This document shows positions 52,867 through 61,475 of a DNA stretch of 64,000 nucleotides, piece after piece. Under the pieces are notes generated by a model. It did no database searches. It saw only the letters and a list, made by a program, of their open reading frames with translations, and had not been told where the DNA came from. Numbering within the stretch: the first letter of the stretch is position 1; each line of letters opens with the position of its first letter. A program made the translations under genes and the position numbers. Location of the stretch: contig JAEWIZ010000022.1 of NCBI GenBank assembly GCA_023386815.1, positions 62,001 through 126,000 on the forward strand, given 5' to 3'. The stretch comes from Bacillota bacterium (GTDB taxonomy: Bacteria; Bacillota; Clostridia; Lachnospirales; Lachnospiraceae).

Positions 52867-53646
52867 TTATACCTTTTTGTAAAAGAAGGATTTAAAATTA
52901 CCAAACCCAATCTGCTGAGCCTGTATGATTTGCTCTGTACTGCCTACAAACAATAGCCCTTCTTTTTTCAAAGCCTTATGAAAATCGGAATAAATTTTAT
53001 TCTTTGCCTCATCTGTAAAATAGATCAAAACATTTCTGCAAACAATCAAATCACAATTCGCCGGATAAGCATCTCTTAATAAGTCATGTTGCTTAAATTC
53101 AACACAGGCCTTAATCTGATCTGTTATTTGATAGGTTTTATCATTTACTTTAACAAAATACTTATCAATAAACTCTTGGGGCAATGCCTTCAGACTTTTA
53201 ACATTATAAAATCCAGCCTTTGCTTTCTCCATAACCGTTTTATCAATATCAGTTGCGATAATTTTAATACGGTTTAACGGAATGAATCTTGATAAAAGCA
53301 TTGCTAAAGAATATGGTTCATCACCAGTGGAACATGCTGCACTCCATATTTTTAAATCTTTGCCAAAATGCTCAAACAAATAAGGAAAAACTTCCTTTTC
53401 AAGCAAAGCCCATTGTTCTGGATTACGATAAAATTCCGATACATTAATTGTAATATAATTAATGAATTCATCAAAGGCTACTTTGTCGGTTTTAAGTTTG
53501 ATTACATAATCAGAAAATGAATTAATACCATGCTTGGTTACTAATGCTTCGATACGCCTTTTCATTTGACGCTCTTTATAAGCATTCAAATCAATCTTTG
53601 TCATATCATATATGGACTTCTTAAATGACTCATAACTATCCAGCAC
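52867..53646 (-). CDS. cheR: CheR-type protein-glutamate methyltransferase
   Basis: SAM-dependent methyltransferase for chemoreceptor glutamates. The 259 residues comprise an N-terminal helical domain (about 1-75) and a catalytic domain with LKIWSAACSTGDEPYSLAMLL (SAM site), IIATDIDKTVMEKAKAG and LIVCRNVLIYF. Start is GTG at 53646 with GGAG 7 bases upstream. No other chemotaxis gene is in the window; it sits after ispH-S1 by 50 bases. Confidence 0.94.
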   Translation of the reverse strand: MLDSYESFKKSIYDMTKIDLNAYKERQMKRRIEALVTKHGINSFSDYVIKLKTDKVAFDEFINYITINVSEFYRNPEQWALLEKEVFPYLFEHFGKDLKIWSAACSTGDEPYSLAMLLSRFIPLNRIKIIATDIDKTVMEKAKAGFYNVKSLKALPQEFIDKYFVKVNDKTYQITDQIKACVEFKQHDLLRDAYPANCDLIVCRNVLIYFTDEAKNKIYSDFHKALKKEGLLFVGSTEQIIQAQQIGFGNFKSFFYKKV

Positions 53647-53696
53647 GACAAATCTCCTTTAAGTTTTCCTCGGTAGTATTATAAATCGAACTATGA

Positions 53697-55652
53697 TTAT
53701 TCTTCTGTTGCTTCAACAGGAGCTTCTTCTGCTTCTTTCTCAGGAGCTTCTAAAGCCTTAACACTTAAGCTGATCTTCTTCTCATCTTTATTAAATTCAA
53801 CAACTCTAGCTGTGATTTCTTGTCCAATCTTTAAAACATCAGCTGGCTTCTCAACATGCTCTTTGGAAATCTGGGATACATGCAATAAAGCATCAATTCC
53901 TGGCTCAAGTTCAACAAATGCACCGAAGTCAGTCATACGAGCAACAACGCCTTCTACCACATTGCCAACTGCATATTTTGTTTCAGCGCTGATCCAAGGA
54001 TTAGCACCTTCGAATTTTAAGCTAAGAGCGATCTTGTCACCCTGAATATCTTTTACAAATGCCTTTACAGTTTCGCCAACCTTGAATACCTTCTTAGGAT
54101 TCTCAACTCTTCCCCAAGACATCTCAGAGATGTGAAGAAGTCCATCAGCTCCGCCAAGATCAATAAATGCACCGAAATCTGTAATATTTTTAACAGTTCC
54201 TTCTACAGTCTCGCCAACCTTAATCTTATCGAATAATTCTTTCTTTAAGATTTCTTTCTTAGCAACGATTAACTGTTTACGATCGCCAATAATTCTTCTC
54301 TTCTTAGGATTGAATTCTGTGATAACAAAATCAATCTTCTCACCTGCATATTTCGCAAGATCTTTCTCATAAGAATCAGAAATAAGGCTAGCTGGAATAA
54401 ATACTCTTGCTTCGTCAATAATAACGCTTAAGCCGCCGTTTAATACCGCTGCAACCTTAGCAGATAATACTTCATGATTTTCAAAAGCTTCTTCTAATCT
54501 CTTGTTACCCTTTTCTGCTGCTAATCTCTTATAGGTTAATGCAACCTGGCCTTCGCCATCATTTACCTTAAGAATCTTAGCGGTCATAGCATCGCCAACG
54601 TTTACAACGGTTCTTAAGTCTAAATTTGGTGTATTGGTATATTCATTTCTTGTAATGATACCTTCCGACTTGTAGCCTATATTTAAGATGATCTCATCTT
54701 CCTTTACACCCAAGACAATTCCTTCTACAACATCACCGTTGCTTATTTTCACTACCTTCTCTTCTTCTAATAACTGTTCAAAACTCTTCTCTGACATAGC
54801 GGTATGAACCTCCTTGATAATATTGTTTGGGGTCGATGCCCCTGCTGTAATACCTACGTTTCGATAAGATTTAAACATACTTAAATCCAGGTCATCAAGT
54901 TTCTGTATATAGTAAGTATTTTCACATTCCTTTTTGCAGATTTCATATAGCTTTCTTGTATTAGAGCTACTTTTTCCACCTATTACAACCATAGCATCAG
55001 ATTCTTTTGCTAACTGATAGCTTTCTGTTTGTCTTTCCTCGGTGGCATTGCAAATCGTATTTAAAACAAATATATCATAACCCTTTTTTGTAATAATTTC
55101 AACTAAATCTTGAAATTTCTTGTAATTAAATGTCGTCTGGGCTACAATACACAGCTTTCTATCCTTAGGAATATCTAAGGCAAGTGCTTCCTGTTCATTT
55201 TCAATCACAGTATAATCGTTGTTTTCATCGGCATAATGATTACTATTACACCAGCCGATAATTCCTTGAACCTCAGGATGAGCAGCATTTCCAATAATAA
55301 CGATATGCTGGTCTTCCGAGCTTTTGTCCTTGACAGCCCTATGTATTTTTTTCACATAAGGACAAGTAGCATCGATTACTTTATGACCGTAAACAGACAG
55401 CTCTTTTTGAATTTCCTCAGAAACTCCATGAGAACGTATAATTATTGTTCCCGCAGGTAATGTTTTTAATTCTTCCGGTGCCTCAACTACGATAACACCT
55501 TTTTTACTTAAATCTGCGACAACTTCTTCATTATGAATAATGGGACCATAGGTATACACATGCTCACCAGCATCCACCTCTTTATATACTAAATCTACAG
55601 CTCGTTTTACTCCAAAGCAAAAGCCGGCACTTTTTGCTGTTGTAATTTTCAT
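53697..55652 (-). CDS. ispH: IspH (HMBPP reductase) - ribosomal protein S1 fusion
   Basis: Bifunctional fusion known in Clostridia. Residues about 1-285 are the [4Fe-4S] enzyme of the last MEP-pathway step, with cluster cysteines Cys12 (AGFCFGVKRAV), Cys97 (DATCPYV) and Cys201 (NTICNAT), and SHGVSEE. Residues about 300-640 hold four S1 domains (GDVVEGIVLGVKEDEI, then GETVEGTVKNITDFGAFID and GNVVEGVVARMTDFGAFVE among them), ending in an acidic tail. 651 residues. The ATG at 55652 follows GGAGG by 7 bases; that site is the third copy of a tandem repeat. Downstream of cmk. Confidence 0.96.
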   Translation of the reverse strand: MKITTAKSAGFCFGVKRAVDLVYKEVDAGEHVYTYGPIIHNEEVVADLSKKGVIVVEAPEELKTLPAGTIIIRSHGVSEEIQKELSVYGHKVIDATCPYVKKIHRAVKDKSSEDQHIVIIGNAAHPEVQGIIGWCNSNHYADENNDYTVIENEQEALALDIPKDRKLCIVAQTTFNYKKFQDLVEIITKKGYDIFVLNTICNATEERQTESYQLAKESDAMVVIGGKSSSNTRKLYEICKKECENTYYIQKLDDLDLSMFKSYRNVGITAGASTPNNIIKEVHTAMSEKSFEQLLEEEKVVKISNGDVVEGIVLGVKEDEIILNIGYKSEGIITRNEYTNTPNLDLRTVVNVGDAMTAKILKVNDGEGQVALTYKRLAAEKGNKRLEEAFENHEVLSAKVAAVLNGGLSVIIDEARVFIPASLISDSYEKDLAKYAGEKIDFVITEFNPKKRRIIGDRKQLIVAKKEILKKELFDKIKVGETVEGTVKNITDFGAFIDLGGADGLLHISEMSWGRVENPKKVFKVGETVKAFVKDIQGDKIALSLKFEGANPWISAETKYAVGNVVEGVVARMTDFGAFVELEPGIDALLHVSQISKEHVEKPADVLKIGQEITARVVEFNKDEKKISLSVKALEAPEKEAEEAPVEATEE

Positions 55653-55658
55653 CTTCAA

Positions 55659-55720
55659 GCCTCCTGCTGTTTGGAGGCTTTGGCCTCCTGCTGTTTGGAG
55701 GCTTTGGCCTCCTGCTTTTT
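55659..55720 (-). repeat. 24-bp tandem Shine-Dalgarno/anti-Shine-Dalgarno repeat before ispH-S1
   Basis: Two identical 24-base units (55659-55682 and 55683-55706) plus 14 bases of a third. On the minus strand each gives GGAGGC-CAAA-GCCTCC, a 6-bp tetraloop hairpin. The GGAGG nearest the gene is the ispH ribosome site; the preceding GCCTCC can pair either with the upstream GGAGGC (4-base loop) or with this true site (8-base loop). Fills nearly the whole cmk-ispH spacer. Confidence 0.92.
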
Positions 55721-55732
55721 GGATCTATGAAA

Positions 55733-56407
55733 TTATTTTTTAATAACATTTTCATATAAGGAGATGATTTTTTCAATCACTTCATCAATCGATAAATCAG
55801 AAGAATCAAGATAGATAGCATCCTCAGCCTGTCGTAAGGGAGCAAAATCCCGGTTCATATCCCGGTTGTCGCGGTCAATGATATCCCTTTCAATTTCCTC
55901 AAGATCAGCACTGATCCCTTTATTTTTTAATTCCAGCCATCTTCTTCTTGCGCGTACCTGGGAACTAGCTGTTAAATAAATCTTAAGATCCGCAGATGGT
56001 AATACAAAAGTACCGATATCCCGGCCATCCATTACAACATTTTCTTTTTTTGCAAGATTCTGCTGAAGCTCCACCAGTTTATTTCGTACCGCCTTATACA
56101 CAGAGGTATTACTTGCCATGTTCCCAACCTCTTCTGTTCGGATGAGCCCGTTTACGTTCTCTCCATTTAATATGACAAGTTGTTCGCCGTTTTTATATTC
56201 AATTGTGACATCAACATTCCCGCAAGCCTTTTCAATACCCTCGCTATCAGATGCGCTAATATTGTTTCTTAAAAAATATAAGGCCATTGCCCGGTACATT
56301 GCGCCCGTATCAACATAAACAAATCCAAGTTTCTCAGCAATTCTTTTGGCAATGGTACTCTTGCCGGCTCCTGCAGGGCCATCAATTGCCAGATTAAAGT
56401 ATGACAT
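55733..56407 (-). CDS. cmk: Cytidylate kinase
   Basis: Phosphorylates CMP/dCMP. The 224 residues carry the P-loop DGPAGAGKST (8-17), YVDTGAMYRAM, the DGRDIGT CMP-binding motif and RARRR lid region. Downstream of the HI0933-type gene by 82 bases; the cmk-ispH-S1 order is conserved in Clostridia. Confidence 0.97.
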   Translation of the reverse strand: MSYFNLAIDGPAGAGKSTIAKRIAEKLGFVYVDTGAMYRAMALYFLRNNISASDSEGIEKACGNVDVTIEYKNGEQLVILNGENVNGLIRTEEVGNMASNTSVYKAVRNKLVELQQNLAKKENVVMDGRDIGTFVLPSADLKIYLTASSQVRARRRWLELKNKGISADLEEIERDIIDRDNRDMNRDFAPLRQAEDAIYLDSSDLSIDEVIEKIISLYENVIKK

Positions 56408-56488
56408 TTACAATTTCCTGCCTTTCTATTAGGGTACCTTATTCTATTCTTCTACGATTGATCAAATAGCTGATCAAATTCATCTCTA

Positions 56489-57721
56489 TTATATCGAGTT
56501 TCCAGCTAAATACCCAGTAGACCAAGCGATCTGAAGATTATAGCCTCCGGTTAGAGCATCCAGATCCAGTATTTCTCCAGCAAAGTACACATGCTTCACA
56601 AGCTTGGATTCCATTGTAGAGGGATTGACCTCCTTGACATTAATTCCGCCCTTTGTTATAACAGCCTGTCCATAATCACTGAGTTTTGTAATATGAAGCT
56701 TCAGATTTTTCAAAAGAGTAGCTAACCCAAGGCGTTCTTCCTTTGTAATGGAATTTACTTTCTTTTCTGGATCAATATTACTAAGTCGAATGATAACATC
56801 AATTAATTTATTTGGCAATAGGCGTTCCAAGGAATTCTTGAATTGTTTATTCTTGAATTCTTCAAAATCCCTTAATATTCTGGTATCCAATTGTTCAATC
56901 GACAACGCAGGTTTCAAATCTATGCTAAGTTCCAGCGCTTCCTTTTTTGCAAGATAAGGAATAATATAGCTGCTGGCACTTAGGATCACTGGTCCGCTTA
57001 CACCAAAATGAGTAAATAGTAATTCTCCAAAATCTCGGTAAACCGCTTTATTTCCTGCACTAATGATAATTTCAATATTTTTTAAGGATAAGCCCATCAA
57101 ATCCTTTACAAACGATTCTTTTACATGTATCGGAACCAGGGAAGGATACATAGCTGTAACAGTATGTCCCATGGTCTTAGCATATTGGAAGCCATCTCCT
57201 GTGGAGCCTGTCAAAGGGTAGGAAAGACCACCGGTACAGATGATCACATCGTCTCCAGCTAGTTCTTCGCTCGAATTCTTTAATTGAACACCATAAAAGC
57301 TGCCATCCTTGACTAATATTCTGGAAACCTCACTTTTATAACGAATATCTACTCCTTGTCTTTCTAATTCTCGCTTTAATACACCAATCACATCCGAGGA
57401 TTTATCGGACTCAGGAAAAACACGGTTACCTCTCTCAGTTTTAATGGGCAATCCGATTTCCTCAAAGAAATTCATTGCATCATAATTACTAAAGGAATGA
57501 TAGGCACGGTATAAGAATTTGGGATTGCTAACAATTTGCTCAAAAAACTCTTCCTTATCACAGGCATTCGTAAGATTGCATCTACCCTTTCCTGTAATAA
57601 AAAGTTTTTTACCCAATTTTTCATTTTTTTCAAGCAGCACGACCTTATGCCCATTTCTGGCTGCGGCAATTGCCGCAAGCATTCCGGCTGCACCGCCGCC
57701 AATTACATATACCTTACCCAT
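56489..57721 (-). CDS. HI0933/YhiN-type NAD(P)/FAD flavoprotein
   Basis: Two-dinucleotide-binding-domain flavoprotein, annotated in databases as aminoacetone oxidase family. The 410 residues start with the FAD motif VIGGGAAGMLAAIAAARNG (about 5-23) and have GKKLFITGKGRCNLTNAC, ICTGGLSYPLTGSTGDG, and a C-terminal FAGEILDLDALTGGYNLQIAWSTG. ATG 57721 follows GGAGG by 5 bases. Exact substrate unknown. First gene of the group running through cmk and ispH-S1. Confidence 0.93.
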   Translation of the reverse strand: MGKVYVIGGGAAGMLAAIAAARNGHKVVLLEKNEKLGKKLFITGKGRCNLTNACDKEEFFEQIVSNPKFLYRAYHSFSNYDAMNFFEEIGLPIKTERGNRVFPESDKSSDVIGVLKRELERQGVDIRYKSEVSRILVKDGSFYGVQLKNSSEELAGDDVIICTGGLSYPLTGSTGDGFQYAKTMGHTVTAMYPSLVPIHVKESFVKDLMGLSLKNIEIIISAGNKAVYRDFGELLFTHFGVSGPVILSASSYIIPYLAKKEALELSIDLKPALSIEQLDTRILRDFEEFKNKQFKNSLERLLPNKLIDVIIRLSNIDPEKKVNSITKEERLGLATLLKNLKLHITKLSDYGQAVITKGGINVKEVNPSTMESKLVKHVYFAGEILDLDALTGGYNLQIAWSTGYLAGNSI

Positions 57722-58160
57722 AACTTCCTCCACATCTGTATATATCTATCTTTTTTACTTTTATCGTATACTCTTATCAAATTTACTCTACCTAATTTTA
57801 TTCTATCTTATTTTAATCTATCTAATATGATCTATAAATCTATTTGCTTTACACTGTCTATGGAATTCCTCGTAACAAATATAATAGGTTAATATATTTT
57901 TCATACAAAACAGATGCTCTTGTTAGTATATCTAATCGCATTGTATTTAACCAGAACCTATTTAGCATATTGATTTTTACTTTAAACCATTTTTTTTACT
58001 TTAAATAAGATATCATAAAATTACCCAATTGTCGAATATAACTTTACTATATATAATACGCAACATCATAAAACACATGAAATAGGGTAAAGAAATTCAT
58101 CTCATATTACAAAATAACAATTACATTTCACGGTATATTCAGGAACTGTTATAATCATGA
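57722..58160. other. AT-rich non-coding region upstream of the flavoprotein gene
   Basis: Low-complexity TCTAT/TTTTA-rich sequence (57745-57850) and a 12-base direct repeat TTTTACTTTAAA near 57974 and 57998. A weak promoter pattern (TCGACA-17-TATCTT, minus) lies near 58010-58040. Open frames here are low complexity and unsupported. Confidence 0.5.
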
Positions 58161-58357
58161 CCACCGGCTAAGCCGGTGGTTTGCTATCCCCCTATAAGGG
58201 GATTTTCCCTGCTTGCGCCCGGAGGCGCACTGAAGATTTCGCCAGCTGCACTTTATCCTTGGGCTTGCCCTAAAGGGCTACTTTATTGCCTCCTAAGCCT
58301 TGCTATCCCCTTGGGATATTCCTATGGCTTAGTTTATCAGCTCCCCTATTAGGGGCT
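58161..58357. repeat. Array of GC-rich hairpins downstream of tnpA
   Basis: At least six hairpins in 200 bases: 58161-58179; TCCCC/GGGGA 58187-58202; TGCGCC-CGGA-GGCGCA 58214-58229; GCCC-TAAA-GGGC 58267-58278; CTAAGCC/GGCTTAG enclosing TATCCC/GGGATA 58293-58332; and AG-CCCC/GGGG-CT 58339-58357, which covers the tnpA stop. More than one right end needs; GC content is far above the flanks. Confidence 0.8.
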
Positions 58358-58829
58358 ATTTATTGCTCTTTTTTACCGGCTCACCCGTGAACGGGTCTAT
58401 ATATTCATTCAGTGTGAGCTGGTCATTTATCATGTCTTCTTGCAACTGTTTCTGAATGTATTCCTGTATTTTCTTGGCATTCTTCCCTACTGTATCAACA
58501 TAATACCCTCTACACCAGAAATGCCTGTTCCCATACTTATACTTTAGATTCGCATGCCTTTCAAATATCATAAGCGAACTTTTTCCTTTTAAATATCCCA
58601 TTATCTCCGACACACTATATTTCGGTGGTATTCTTACTAACATATGGACATGATCTTTGCAACACTCTGCTTCTATAATTTCTATCTCTTTTCTTTTGCA
58701 GAGTGTACTTAAAATATCTGCTACATCTTGTTTTAGTTTTCCGTATATTACTTGCCTCCGATATTTGGGTGCAAAAACTAAATGATATTTGCATTCCCAC
58801 GTTGTATGTGCTAATGTATTCATATCCAT
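58356..58829 (-). CDS. tnpA: IS200/IS605 family Y1 transposase TnpA
   Basis: HUH single-strand transposase. The 157 residues hold the HUH motif His60-Val-His62 (CCKDHVHML) and the C-terminal helix IQEYIQKQ, with catalytic Tyr124 and the metal-ligand Gln128 at the +4 position as in IS608 TnpA. Full length, no frameshift, so probably active or recently so. ATG 58829 follows AGGAGG by 8 bases. The REP-associated (RAYT) branch is an alternative, less likely from the short length and typical C terminus. Confidence 0.93.
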   Translation of the reverse strand: MDMNTLAHTTWECKYHLVFAPKYRRQVIYGKLKQDVADILSTLCKRKEIEIIEAECCKDHVHMLVRIPPKYSVSEIMGYLKGKSSLMIFERHANLKYKYGNRHFWCRGYYVDTVGKNAKKIQEYIQKQLQEDMINDQLTLNEYIDPFTGEPVKKSNK

Positions 58830-58970
58830 CAGGGATACCTCCTATGTATTTTGTTTGTGAGCTGGCGAAACCCACATTCATTTTATCATAGGAGTTTTTT
58901 TACTTGAAGCTAAAGCTAATCGGGAACTTACCTGCATAGCAGGTAGTTTATTTTATCTGCTATACAAAGA

Positions 58971-58998
58971 AAGCTGCGTCTCGTTAATGACGCAGCTT
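58971..58998 (-). terminator. Terminator after the GerMN lipoprotein gene
   Basis: AAGCTGCGTC / GACGCAGCTT, 10-bp perfect stem, 8-base loop, followed on the minus strand by TCTTTG. About 100 bases after the gene's stop and just outside the IS left end. Confidence 0.82.
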
Positions 58999-59098
58999 CT
59001 ATTTGACATTGGACAAGTGAATCATTTTGCTGCTTCCTCTTGTACTTGTAATTTCTACTTATTATCATGCGGCGCAGGGATCTCATTTCCAAAAATAA

Positions 59099-59770
59099 TC
59101 AAGGCTTCTCCTGTAAGTAAACCTCATCAATACCATATTCATAAGCACCACTTGTGTATGCTTTATCATCAATGCGGAAGATTATTTTGTGATAATCGCT
59201 CAAATTATCTAAGAGACTTTGTGCGAAAGCATCCAATATTGCTCCTTCATAGCCTGATCCCAAGTTTTTTGAGGGTGGATTATCTTTCGTAAAGTTTACA
59301 ATAACGATATCTTCCTTTGTAGTAACATCCTTAATTCCTATGATAATGGATTGATCCGCTAGGGATTCTACTACGGTATCCACGATTAAGGTTGGACTTA
59401 AATCACTGCTCTTTGGGATGGCTGCTGTTACTGGTTCAACATCACCTGAATTTGCATTTACCGTATATACGGAAAGATCAATATTCTCTGTAGGCTGAAT
59501 TAAGGAAGGTGTTGGTGATGCACTGTTTACCTGATTTGGAGACTCCGCATTCTCAGATGGTTTACTTGCATTATCCTTTGTAACCTCGGCCTCAGTATTA
59601 TCATTTTCAACTTTTGAACTATTCGAGGTCTGATCTGTTGGTGTGATCTCTGTACTTGTTTCGGTTTTCGATCCATCAAAGGTTGAAAAGTTAATTTTAT
59701 CACATCCGGTAAGAAGTAACATTCCAACCAGCACAAACATCATAATTAGTACTTTACTAAATTGCTTCAT
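59099..59770 (-). CDS. GerMN-domain lipoprotein
   Basis: Exported lipoprotein: a hydrophobic signal with lipobox LLLTGC (Cys23), a Ser/Thr/Asn/Glu-rich linker (about 28-90), then a C-terminal GerMN (sporulation/spore germination) domain with TLIVDTVVESL, VNFTKDNPPSKNLGSGYEGAILDAFAQSLLDN and IDDKAYTSGAYEYGIDEVYL. 223 residues. ATG 59770 follows GGAGG by 5 bases; a longer frame to 59797 lacks a site. GerM in Bacillus acts with SpoIIQ-SpoIIIAH at the septum; this shorter one-domain form may do something else at the envelope. Confidence 0.88.
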   Translation of the reverse strand: MKQFSKVLIMMFVLVGMLLLTGCDKINFSTFDGSKTETSTEITPTDQTSNSSKVENDNTEAEVTKDNASKPSENAESPNQVNSASPTPSLIQPTENIDLSVYTVNANSGDVEPVTAAIPKSSDLSPTLIVDTVVESLADQSIIIGIKDVTTKEDIVIVNFTKDNPPSKNLGSGYEGAILDAFAQSLLDNLSDYHKIIFRIDDKAYTSGAYEYGIDEVYLQEKP

Positions 59771-60009
59771 AATAACCTCCATTAGCCGTCTTGACATTTA
59801 CACAATTAATCTAAAAGAATCCTTATCTTTCCAAAAGTGAATTAAACTGTAATCTGTACTGGAAGTGATTATCTTTTAATCCAATCTCTTGTAATTTTAA
59901 AATAGGATATAACTGTGTCAATCTTATGTTATTATGAGTACAATTTTTTGTTATTTTGCAATTTGGGAACAATGTTGAAGTAAATATAGTCTTATAACAT
60001 TTGTATTTA

Positions 60010-61263
60010 TTACTGAAGAAGTCCTCTTCTTAACAAATCCAGAGCATAGATTACACTGAGCTCTCTTACCTTATGCCGATTACCCTTGAAATGATATTCC
60101 TTTACAGTAATTTCACCTTTGACCAGACAAGCAATATATACAAGTCCAACGGGCTTCTCAGGAGTTCCACCCTCAGGTCCTGCGATCCCCGTAATAGCAA
60201 TCGATGTCGATGCACCGGAGGCTGCAGCAACACCAGTTGCCATTTCGCGTGCTGTCTGCTCACTTACCGCACCATAATCTCTCAAAGTCTCTGCTTTCAC
60301 ACCAAGATATTTCATCTTTGCTTCATTAGAATAAGTGATAATACCTTCATTTAATAGTCCTGATACACCAGGGACATTTACCAGCCTACCGGTTAACAAT
60401 CCGCCGGTACAGGATTCCGCTGTTGCTACCGTCAAATCATGCTTCTTAAGCAGCTTCACTACTACTGATTCCAGGGTTTCACTTTCTTCGGTCGAATAAA
60501 TATTATCACCAAATCGCTGATACAGTTCCGCTAAAACAGGTGCGATTAGCTTCCTGCCCTCTTCCTCGCAATCAGCTGCTGCTGTTATACGAAAATGTAC
60601 CTCCCCATTCTTTGCATAAGGGGCAATGGTAGGATTCGTCTGCTGCTCTATTAAATCTAGGATATCAGTCTCCGCTTTACTTTCACCAACACCGCAGATT
60701 TTAACCATGGAGGAGATGAAGACTTTGTTCTGCTTCTTTTGCAAATAAGGGATGATATGGGTTTCAAACATGGGTATCATCTCAGAAGGTGGGCCTGGTA
60801 ACAGAATTGCGGTTTTCCCTTTCTCCTCTACAATGTAACCCGGTGCTGTACCATTGTCATTGTCAAGTACAATACAGCCGTCAATTTTTAGAGCTTGTTT
60901 CCAGTTATTTTGTGTTACTACCTGATTCGAAGAGTTTCCCTTGAATCGGAACTGGAAATATTCTTCGATTCTTTTTCTGGAGGTCTCATCCATCACAAGT
61001 TCTTTTCCAAATACCTTCGCAACGGACTCCTTTGTCATATCGTCCTGAGTTGGTCCAAGGCCTCCTGTTAAAATCACAATATCAGAACGCTCCAGGGAGG
61101 ATTTTAATACCTCACATAATCTGTTGTCATTGTCCCCTACTGTAATCTGGTAATACAGGGAATAGCCTAATTCTGCACACTTTAATGAAAGATAGTTCGC
61201 ATTTGTGTTCACTATGTTTCCTAATAAAAGCTCTGTTCCTACACTAATTAATTCTACAACCAT
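60010..61263 (-). CDS. cinA: CinA: competence/damage-inducible protein, NMN deamidase
   Basis: The 417 residues comprise an N-terminal MoaB/MogA-like domain (about 1-170, ILTGGLGPTQDDMTKE) with COG1058 features and a C-terminal PncC NMN deamidase domain (about 255-417, ATAESCTGGLLTGRLVNVPG, and SIAITGIAGPEGGTPEKPVGLV). ATG 61263 follows GGGAGG by 5 bases. In many Firmicutes cinA lies next to pgsA and recA; here pgsA is adjacent, recA is 16 kb away. Confidence 0.96.
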   Translation of the reverse strand: MVVELISVGTELLLGNIVNTNANYLSLKCAELGYSLYYQITVGDNDNRLCEVLKSSLERSDIVILTGGLGPTQDDMTKESVAKVFGKELVMDETSRKRIEEYFQFRFKGNSSNQVVTQNNWKQALKIDGCIVLDNDNGTAPGYIVEEKGKTAILLPGPPSEMIPMFETHIIPYLQKKQNKVFISSMVKICGVGESKAETDILDLIEQQTNPTIAPYAKNGEVHFRITAAADCEEEGRKLIAPVLAELYQRFGDNIYSTEESETLESVVVKLLKKHDLTVATAESCTGGLLTGRLVNVPGVSGLLNEGIITYSNEAKMKYLGVKAETLRDYGAVSEQTAREMATGVAAASGASTSIAITGIAGPEGGTPEKPVGLVYIACLVKGEITVKEYHFKGNRHKVRELSVIYALDLLRRGLLQ

Positions 61264-61348
61264 AAATCCTCCCGTCCGCCAAGGGTGTGGCGTGATACAC
61301 TCATTAATATCTGAAAAACACTATCCTTTCATACATTTTTAAACAAGT

Positions 61349-61368
61349 TGAATCAGCCTGCTGATTCA
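61349..61368. repeat. Dispersed palindrome TGAATCAGC-CT-GCTGATTCA, copy 3
   Basis: A 9-bp perfect inverted repeat in the pgsA-cinA spacer. It shares the GAATCAGC-N2-GCTGATTC core with 10244-10261 and 35208-35223. Confidence 0.6.
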
Positions 61369-61412
61369 CTTATTATAATAAGAATGTAGATCAAATAGTG
61401 TTTCTCTGGTTC

Positions 61413-61442
61413 AAAGCTCAGTTCATAAAAGCTCAGTTCATA
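61413..61442. repeat. 15-bp direct duplication between pgsA and cinA
   Basis: AAAGCTCAGTTCATA occurs twice in a row without a gap (61413-61427, 61428-61442). An inverted repeat GAGAATTA/TAATTCTC (61450-61470) follows next to the pgsA stop. Confidence 0.8.
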
Positions 61443-61475
61443 TACTTATGAGAATTAAATGATAATTCTCAGTTT

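Larger units (their letters stand above)
58161..58945 (-). mobile_element. IS200/IS605-family insertion sequence (single-gene type)
   Basis: Contains tnpA and no tnpB. The downstream (right) end has the perfect hairpin CCACCGGC-TAA-GCCGGTGG (58161-58179); the upstream (left) end has TACCTGC-ATA-GCAGGTA (58929-58945). Subterminal imperfect palindromes rather than inverted terminal repeats are the family mark. Element borders are given as the hairpins; true cleavage sites are a few bases outside. It lies in the spacer between the gerMN terminator and the HI0933-type gene. Confidence 0.82.

Noticed and set aside
57745..57850. A further tandem repeat upstream of the flavoprotein gene
   Set aside because: TCTAT/TTTTA-like text has no constant unit length; treated as low complexity.
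57519..57892. Plus-strand open frames rich in Tyr/Leu/Phe
   Set aside because: They arise from the TCTAT/TTTTA low-complexity tract and the antisense of the flavoprotein gene; no ribosome site.
58356..58829. TnpA as a REP-associated tyrosine transposase
   Set aside because: Length (157), the C terminus and the paired end hairpins fit a standard IS200/IS605 element better; the hairpin array is kept as a separate finding.
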